Shown piece by piece: positions 56,890-64,000 of a stretch of 64,000 bases of DNA. The notes below the pieces were generated by a model that did not search any database, had not been told where the DNA came from, and worked only from the letters and a program-made list of their open reading frames with translations. The position numbers and the translations under genes were made by a program. Origin of the DNA: Calamus simplicifolius. Lineage: Eukaryota > Streptophyta > Magnoliopsida > Arecales > Arecaceae. The stretch spans positions 664,280-728,279 of the forward strand of contig UESW01004352.1 of assembly GCA_900491605.1 (NCBI GenBank), given 5' to 3'. Each line of letters opens with the position of its first letter. Positions within the stretch are counted from its first letter, which is position 1.

Positions 56890-57677
56890 ATGATTGTAGC
56901 ATTAGCATTAATCTCTCTCTCCTTGCTGTTCTAGTTTATATCATATCTTTTAGTTTCAGTTTAAGTTATGTAATATGTGTGATGATCTTTTAGTTTCAGT
57001 TTAAGTTATGTAATATGTGTGCTGATAAATGTTATGATATAATATATTAAATATTAACAATGTAAAGGAGAGAGAATTTGAAAACCATTGTTACTCTAAT
57101 AAAAATATAATTTTATCTTAAAGAATTATGTCTTGATTTCATAGGATCCACCCCATTCTCTCTTCCTGCTATCTTTGCGTATGCATTAGAATCCCCCTTG
57201 CATTGTCCTCGCCATGCTCGTCACTTTCTTTGTTCATCGCATTGTCTGAATATTAAATGCTTGAGGACAATGCGATGAACAAAGAAAGTGACGAGCATGG
57301 CGAGGACAATGCAAGTGGGGATTCCAATGCATATGCAAAGATAGCAGGAAGAGAGAATGGGGTGGATCCTATGAAATCTTTCGGAATGTCAGCATTTGGA
57401 ATGTCAGCGCCATGCATCCTATGAAATCAAGACAGAATTCTTTAAGATAAAATTATATTTTTTTTAGAGCAACAATGGTTTTCAAATTCTGTCTCCTTTA
57501 CATAGTTAATATTTAATATATTATGTCATAACATTTATCAGAACACATATTACATAACTTAAACTGAAACTAAAAGATCATCATACATATAATATAACTT
57601 AAACTGAAACTAAAAGATACGATATAAACTAGAACAACAAGGACGATAGATAAGATTAATGCTAATGCTGCAATCAT

Positions 57678-57854
57678 TTATTTTGAAGCATTGCAGTAGG
57701 TACCCCGCCCTCTCCAACAGCACCAATAGGAAAAGCAAGATTTGTTGTACTCATTTGGAGCTGGAGCTAAAGCTTCTGCCGCATGAAGCAAAACAAAGTA
57801 CATAATGAGCAGTAGCAGTAGTATCATCAATATGATTTGGAGGCTCTTCATCAT
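57678..57854 (-). CDS. Small secreted cysteine-rich peptide, copy 3
   Basis: 58 residues, same layout as copy 1. Differences: Tyr instead of Ser in the signal peptide (LLIMYF), LAPAPNEY after the cleavage site, and a different cysteine set: SC, then YWCCW, then TYC. That makes four Cys, with the first of the last pair replaced by Tyr and one gained next to the second. So the scaffold is constant (N-E-Y-N-K-S-C-F-S-Y-W-C) while cysteine positions vary. TATA box at 57908-57915. Its promoter begins the second tandem unit and its coding part ends the first. Confidence 0.7.
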   Translation of the reverse strand: MMKSLQIILMILLLLLIMYFVLLHAAEALAPAPNEYNKSCFSYWCCWRGRGTYCNASK

Positions 57855-57907
57855 CAAAGATTTTTTAGGATTCGGGTGGCTTCTGCAGCAGAATCATTGT
57901 AATGAGG

Positions 57908-57915
57908 TATTTATA
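57908..57915 (-). promoter_or_regulatory. TATA box of peptide copy 3
   Basis: TATAAATA on the - strand, 53 bp before the start codon at 57854. Confidence 0.65.
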
Positions 57916-58797
57916 AGCTCAAACGTTCGGATAGATAAGTACAATATCTAATTAAATGATGAGTCACGAGACGCTCTTTCGCAAGGGATGTTGTTAGAGT
58001 CACAAGGTGGACGTGTTGTCAGAGTCATGAGGCGAAGCGACGAAGAAAATTTTATCCGTTCATTGCTTTTACATTTTTGTTTGGATGGAAAGAAAGTGGG
58101 AGGAAAGAAAACTAGGGGAAGAGAAAAGTGGGAGAAAAGAAAATTAGAGAGAAAATATTTTCTCTCCTTCTATTTAGATGAGTGAGAGGAAAATAGAGAG
58201 AGAAAAACGTTGATAATTTATAATGAACAAAGTTTTTTCCCTCTATTTTTCATCTAGTTTTCTTTCGTCCCTACTTTTATCTCCATCAAATAAGGTAAAC
58301 TTCATTTTCTCTCCTATTTTTCCCTCTAGTTCTTTTTTCTCTCTACTTTTCTATCCATCCAAATAGAGGCTAAATGATGGAGGAACATTAAATTCTAGAG
58401 CACAATGCAATGAACAAAGAAAGTGACGAGCATGGTGAGGACAATGCAAGTGGGGATCCCAATGCATACGCAAAGATAGCAGGAAAAGAGAATGGGGTGG
58501 ACCCTATGAAATCATTTAGAATGTCAGCATTTGGAATGTCAGCGCCATGCATCCTATGAAATCAAGACAGAATTCTTTAAGTTAAATTATATTTTTATTA
58601 GAGAAACAACGATTTTCAAATTCTCTCTCCTTTACATAATTAATATATTATATCATAACATTTATCAGCACACATATTGCATAACTACTAAAACTAAAAG
58701 ATTGTCACACATATTACATAACTTAAACTGAAACTAAAAGATACGATATAAACTAGAACAACAAAAAGAGAGAGATTAATGCTAATGCTGCAATCAT

Positions 58798-58974
58798 TTA
58801 TTTTGAAGCATTGCAGCAGGTACCCCTCCCTCTCCAACAGCACCAATAGGAAAAGCAAGATTTGTTGTACTCATTTGGAGCTGTAGCTGGAGCTTCTGCC
58901 GCATGAAGAAAAACAAAGGACATAATGAGCAGCAGCAGCAGTATCATCAAAATGATTTGGAGGCTCTTCATCAT
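58798..58974 (-). CDS. Small secreted cysteine-rich peptide, copy 4
   Basis: 58 residues, nearly identical to copy 1 (its tandem counterpart 3.59 kb away). It differs by Thr for Ile in PATAPNEY and Cys for Phe in YWCCW. It thus has five Cys (C-x4-CC-x6-CC), possibly the ancestral set from which copies 1 and 3 each lost one. TATA box at 59028-59035. Both changes from copy 1 are in the predicted mature region and none is in the signal peptide. Confidence 0.72.
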   Translation of the reverse strand: MMKSLQIILMILLLLLIMSFVFLHAAEAPATAPNEYNKSCFSYWCCWRGRGTCCNASK

Positions 58975-59027
58975 CAAAGATTTTTTAGGATTCGGGTGGC
59001 TTCTTCAGCAGCATCATTGTAATGAGG

Positions 59028-59035
59028 TATTTATA
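59028..59035 (-). promoter_or_regulatory. TATA box of peptide copy 4
   Basis: TATAAATA on the - strand, about 54 bp before the start codon at 58974. Confidence 0.65.
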
Positions 59036-59916
59036 AGCTCAAAAGTTTTGATAGATAAGTACAATATCGCATTAAATGATGAGTCATGAGACGCTCTTTT
59101 GCAATGGATGTTGTAGGCGGACGTGTTATCAGAGTCATGAGGCGAAGCAACAAAGAAAATTTTATTTGTTCATCGCTTTTACATTTCTCTTTGGATGGAG
59201 AGAAAAGTGGAAGGAAAGAAAACTGGGGGAGAGAAAAATGAGAGAATAAAAATTAGAGAGAAAATATTTTCTCTCCTTCTGTTTGGATGAGTGGGAGGAA
59301 AATAGAGAGAATAAAAAAGTTGATAATTAAAATGTTAATAATGTCTTTATTATAATGATTAAATAATGCATTGATTTTTTTCTTGAAGGGTTAATATCGG
59401 AATGAAAAAAAATAAAATAGCACTTTTGAGTTTTCTCTTCGAAATCTCTCTGTTTGGGAGAAAAAACTTTTACGTGGGGCCCACCACTTTTTTTCTCTAT
59501 TTTCTCCTCTAGTTTTCTTTCCTCCCTACTTTTCTATCTATCCAAACAAGATAAACGTTATTTTCTCTCTTGTTTTTTCCTCTAGTTTTCTTTCCTTTCT
59601 ACTTTTCTCTCCATCCAAACAAAGGCTTAGCCTCCATTTGGATGGAGAGAAAAGTAGTGAAGAAAAAAAAAACTAGAGGGAAAAATAGGAGAGAAAATGA
59701 AGTTTACCTTGTTTGGATGGAGATAAAAGTAGAAAGAAAGGAAAACTAGAGGAGAAAACAGAGGAAAAGAAGTGGTGGGCTTCAAGTAAAAGTTCTCTCC
59801 AAACCAAAGAGATTTTAGAGAGAAAACTTAAAAGTACTTTTTTATTTTTTTTATTCCGATATTAACCCTTCAAGAAAAAAACTGATGCATTTTGTAATCA
59901 TTTATAATAAGGATTT

Positions 59917-61745
59917 AACAAATATAATTACATTATCAAATTTTATAATGCCATTGTTTATGTGCTTGCTTTAATCCATATAAGGATTTAACAAGTCTAC
60001 ACACCTTTTTTCTTGTCCAGGAACAATAAATCCCTCAGGTTGTTCCATGTATATTTCTTCATCTAATTTACCATTCAGAAGAGCAGTTTTAACATTCATT
60101 TGATGAATTTCAAGATTGTTAATGGCTACAAAAGTGACTAACATTCTTATAGATGTTATTCTACTTACGGATGAATAGGTATTATAGAAGTCTATACCTT
60201 CTTTTTGTTTGAAGCCCTTAGCCACTAATCTAGCTTTATACTTGTCAATTGATCCATCATCCTTTAGCTTTTTCTTAAAAATCCACTTGCATCCTAGAGA
60301 TTTCATACCAGATGGTAGGTCTACCAACTCCCAAGTATAATTGTGCATAATGGACTCAATTTCATTATTTTCTTTTCAAAAGGATGCTTCTGGATTAGAC
60401 ATTGCCTTCTTCAATGTTTGAGGTTCATCTTGTAACATATAAGTTATATAATCAGGACCAAAAGAATTTACAACTCTTGGTCTCTTACTGCATCTGGGTT
60501 CATCTTTAGGATATTCTTTCCGATGACTACTACTAGCAGTATTATCATAAGTTCTTTTGTTTGAACTTATTTCTAATTTCGTTTTGCTTGAAAATATATC
60601 TTCAAAGAATGTTGCATTCCTTGATTCCATGATTGTATTTTTCTGTATATCAGATATATCTGATTTATACACAAGAAAGCGATATGCACTACTATTATGT
60701 GCATAACCGATAAATATACAATCAATAGTTTTAGGTCCTATTTTGACATTTTTGGGGTCCAGAATAGCTACTTTAGCTAGACACCCCCACACTCTTAAGT
60801 AATTGTAAGAATGCTTCTTTTCTTTTCATAACTCGTATGGAGTAACTTCCTTCTTCTTAAGAGGTATCTTATTAAGAATATGATTTGCTGAGAGAATTAC
60901 TTTTCCTTATAAATTCTGTGGTGTACCAAAATTTATCAACATAAATTCATCATTTCTTTTAATGTGCAGTTTTTACGTTTCGCAATTTCATTAGATTGAG
61001 GTGAATAAGGAGCATTAGTTTGATGAATAATGCCATGCACTTGATAGAATTCGTCAAAAGGTGCATCGTATTCACCACCTCTATCACTCCTTATGGCCTT
61101 AATCTTTTTTCCAAGTTAATTTTCAACTTCATTCTTATAACATTTAAACATTTCTAAAGCCTCATCTTTAGACTTTAGTAGATACACATAGTAGTATCTT
61201 GTTGAATCATTAATAAATGTTATAAAATACTTTTTACCTTCTCTAGTTTGAACTGACTTTAAGTCACATAGATCACTATGAATTAAGTCAAGAAGTTCAG
61301 TATTTCTTTCAACTGATGGAAATGGTATTTTTTCTAACTTAGTTTCAACACACACTTCGCACTTGTAATGTGGATCAATTTCATGATTAGGTAATAATTC
61401 TAATTTCATTAATTTTTGTAATTAAAATTTATATGTCCTAATCTATCATGCCATAAACAAGAAGAGTCAACCATATAAGAAAAAGAAGAAGAAGCTTTAT
61501 TTATTTCAAAGTTTCTATGTACAATCATTACATTAACTTGAATAATCCATTATTCAAGTAACCCCTTCTAATAAATATCCCTCTCTTAGTGAGTACAAAT
61601 TTATCAGACTCAAAGACCATCCTAAAGCCATGTTTGCTTAGAAGGAATCCTGATATAAGATTCTTCTAGATGTCAGGAACATGTAGCACATCATTAAGTA
61701 GAAGCTTCTTGCCAGATGTCATCTTCATAACAATGCGGCCAAGTC
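59917..61745 (-). pseudogene. Ty1/copia fragment: integrase and start of RT (truncated)
   Basis: Read from right to left: protease tail, GAG-pre-integrase, integrase core (61116-61409; 'LDLIHSDLCDLKSVQTREGK', 'YFITFINDSTRYYYVYLLKS'), integrase continuation in broken frames (about 60800-61110), the integrase-RT linker (60376-60792; 'GPKTIDCIFIGYAHNSSAYR'), and the start of reverse transcriptase (59971-60348; 'WELVDLPSGMKSLGCKWIFK', 'KARLVAKGF'). It is cut at 59916 before the YVDD motif. The right side is cut at 61750 by insertion of another copia element's LTR. Lineage probably Tork-like by style. Confidence 0.85.
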
Positions 61746-61750
61746 CTTTT

Positions 61751-63343
61751 TGTTGGGTTACGGAATGGAAAATTCCAATCTAATTGGAATAAATTGGTAG
61801 CGGAAACAAAATAAATTATTCCATAACCTACCAAAGATCACATGCATTTCATAAAACCGAAAGAAGGATAAACAAAACATTACCTTTTGTTGATCAGTAT
61901 GTAATCCGTCTGTTCTTGTGTTGGATTTGCTCGGATCTTCAAAGGTGCTGCCTTTCAGAAAGACGACCACCCTCTACAAGTATCCATACAGAACGAACAC
62001 CAAAACAGTTTTTTGAATGCTAGTTCAACAAGTCCATTTTTCACAAAAATGAACCATTATTTCCAACTCTCTGTTTATCCATTTTTAAGGAAAAAGACAC
62101 GACCCTTCAAATGCCCAATCGACATGACCTTTCAAATGCCCAATAGACTTTAAAACGTATATATCATATACATACAAGTCTGATAGGGGTTTTTGGTTAA
62201 CTAGGATTTTAATTAATATTTATTTAAAACTCCTTTTAAATAATGACAATTTAAATCTTTATCCTTACAAAATAAGGATTTAAAATTTTAACCAAAAACC
62301 TTTATGGATTATTTCCTTATCCAATAAGAAAATATAACTGATTAATTACTTATCATAATTTAAATTATGAATTTAAATTTTCTTAAAGTTAAACTTGAAT
62401 CTAAATGATAACTAATTATTATTTGTAATTTAAAATAATATCATCATTTTAAATTACTATAGAGAGTAACAAACCGTAACCATTATTGTCCGTTCTTAGT
62501 GTGCAACCCTATAGGTTCAATTAACGTTGGCAGTAGGCCTAAATCACATTTTGATCCTACAAGTCATAAACGGCCTCTAGCAAGACATTATGACTACCCA
62601 AGTTAAATGAAAAGCTTATGTTTCGAGACAACCTTAAAGTAGCTAATGACATAATCCTTTTGTCACATGATATCTTGATAGAATATAAGGCATGGAAAAA
62701 GTCAACCTTATATCGCTCTATCTTTAATTTCTCGAAACTCAATTAGACTGACTAAACAAATGACAATGATCTCCATCAATTCATTTGAGCACGGCCATGC
62801 ATTTCTCAGTCTCAATTATCGAGGGGCCTAGAGATATCTCTCTTATAATAAGAGGGATAAATTCCATCTTAATCACTCATATCTCACTACATGATTCTTA
62901 TTATGTTCAAGCATAATCTTTATAATCATTCAGTTAAAGACAACGTTTGATTATGTCAAAACATAATATTCCTCATGTTGAGAACTATAGCAATCTCAGG
63001 TCTAAGGATTTAATGACACAACTACTAGAGATTAACTTATGACTTTGATCCATGTATTAATCTCAAGGCGGGTCTTATCCAATATTGGTTCTCAACAAAT
63101 ACATATAAATTTGATTTGTATCTCATACACATATTCATCCCATGAATATCAATCAAATTTCATACTAATCTTAATTCATTGATATTCCCATAACAATAAT
63201 CGATTAGGGACATTTAGAATAATTAATAATATTATTCAAGGACATCATTATATAATAAACATGCAAATTATGATAATAGTAAATGCTCATAAATATTTAA
63301 AATACCATGTCCATACAATAGGCCTAGGGCACTATTACTTACA
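61751..63343 (-). repeat. 3' LTR of a - strand copia element
   Basis: On the + strand it begins TGTTGGGTTACGG and ends TTACTTACA, 1593 bp. On the - strand a polypurine tract AAGTGGGAGAT (about 63344-63354) directly precedes it, and RNase H precedes that, so it is the 3' LTR. The 5 bases at its outer edge, CTTTT (61746-61750), are the candidate target duplication; the partner lies beyond the window. It inserted into the older copia sequence at 59917-61745. Confidence 0.82.
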
Positions 63344-63357
63344 ATCTCCCACTTGCA

Positions 63358-64000
63358 CTAGGCCCACTCATCAATGTATCTAATACCTATGAACCTAGCA
63401 TGACGATCATGCTTTGCTTGTGGTAGAGGCTTAGTCAATGGATCAGCAACATTGTCATCCGTTGGAACTCTACATATTTTTACGTCATCTCTCTCAATGA
63501 TTTCTCGAATGAGATGATAATGCCTAAGAATGTGTTTGGATCGCTGATGTGACCTAGGTTCTTTTGCTTGTGCGATAGCACCATTATTGTCACAATGAAC
63601 ATCAATAGGATTTGTGATGCTAGGAACCACTCCAAGGTCAGTAATGAACTTCTTGATCCAAACTGCTTCCTTTGCTGCATTAGATGCTGCTATGTATTCA
63701 GCTTCAGTTGTAGAATCAGCAACAGTGCTTTGCTTCAAACTTTTCTAGCTAACAACACCACCATTTAAACAAAACACATTCCTAACTACGATCGGTAATC
63801 ATCTTTGTCAGATTGAAAGCTTGCATCTGTGTAACCACTTACAACCAGATCATCTTCCAATCTACCATACACCAAGAACACATCTTTAGATCTTCTCAGA
63901 TACTTAAGAATGTTCTTGACAGCCATCCAGTGACCCTCATTGGGATCTGACTGGTATCTACTCGTTATGTTTAAAGCATAAGAGACATCTGGTCTAGTGC
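63358..64000 (-). pseudogene. Copia RNase H and end of RT (partial, runs off the window)
   Basis: The RNase H domain is open over 63358-63738 ('ADSTTEAEYIAASNAAKEAV', 'HCDNNGAIAQAKEPRSHQRS', 'DNVADPLTKPLPQ'). A stop and frame change near 63745 separate it from the upstream part (63750-64000), which reads 'RPDVSYALNITSRYQSDPNE' and 'NILKYLRRSKDVFLVYG', the usual RT-RNase H connection of plant copia elements. The rest of the element lies beyond the right edge. Confidence 0.88.

Larger units (their letters stand above)
54271..59916. repeat. Tandem and inverted repeat array carrying peptide genes
   Basis: 54271-56390 is repeated nearly identically at 57861-59916 (period 3590 bp; one internal indel of about 70 bp near 56160-56230). 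Within the unit, the gene module is present in both orientations. From left to right: promoter only (-), copy 1 (-), copy 2 (+, broken), copy 3 (-), copy 4 (-). Copies 1 and 2 are head to head, with a palindrome centre near 56033. Copies 2 and 3 are tail to tail, with a centre near 57241-57250. The upstream part of every module holds a purine-rich inverted repeat with ends like TTTGGATGGAGAGAAAAG, possibly a MITE. The second unit is cut at 59916 by copia sequence. Confidence 0.88.

Noticed and set aside
54271..59916. Array as an ordinary multi-copy transposon without genes
   Set aside because: Each module has a TATA box at fixed distance, a conserved start, a signal peptide and a stop overlapping AATAAA, and the frame is kept in three of four coding copies. 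No transposon protein or target duplication was seen.

Overview
The window looks like a repeat-dominated chromosome segment of a flowering plant, most likely a monocot. The evidence is the nested LTR retrotransposons (Ty1/copia, Ty3/gypsy, Athila type), an L1-like LINE, CACTA transposons and one spliced gene with plant-type exon structure. A palm-like genome is my guess from the style of the elements; the sequence does not prove it.

One host gene appears intact: a five-exon L-ascorbate oxidase (9368-12728, + strand, 575 codons after splicing) with all four copper-ligand clusters. Its first intron carries a solo LTR, and a 1-kb inverted-repeat DNA element starts about 30 bp after its stop codon. 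To its left lies a full-length LINE (2329-8333) with target-site duplications and a poly(A) tail. To its right are a solo LTR (13938-15115) and a decayed copia element (15614-18120).

From about 18.2 to 47.6 kb there is a nested stack. A decayed Ty3/gypsy element (18.2-26.1 kb), interrupted by a solo LTR, abuts a CACTA relic. Into that relic went an Athila-type element (27373-47118) that keeps only gag and protease. Its 5' LTR was split by a non-autonomous CACTA element (27983-39665), which carries a fragment of a class II small heat-shock protein. That CACTA was in turn split by a 10-kb SIRE-type copia element (29027-39068) with an extra env-like ORF. A solo LTR of the same SIRE family sits inside the Athila gag. 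Most insertions were placed by terminal TG..CA (or CACTA..TAGTG) ends plus matching target-site duplications.

From 48 to 53 kb come a LINE fossil, a minisatellite and the last four exons of the plastid isoprenoid gene HDS (IspG/GcpE). The HDS exons are on the - strand with splice sites intact. They are preceded in the same orientation by a piece resembling the first exon of a cytochrome P450 reductase, so this may be a chimeric or captured gene fragment.

The most unusual part is 54271-59916, a young tandem and inverted repeat array. It carries three intact 58-codon genes and one broken copy for a small secreted cysteine-rich peptide I do not recognise. Each copy has the same TATA box about 50 bp upstream. 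A fifth promoter lacks its coding sequence exactly at a single N (54270). The right end (59.9-64 kb) holds - strand copia sequences, one nested in another.
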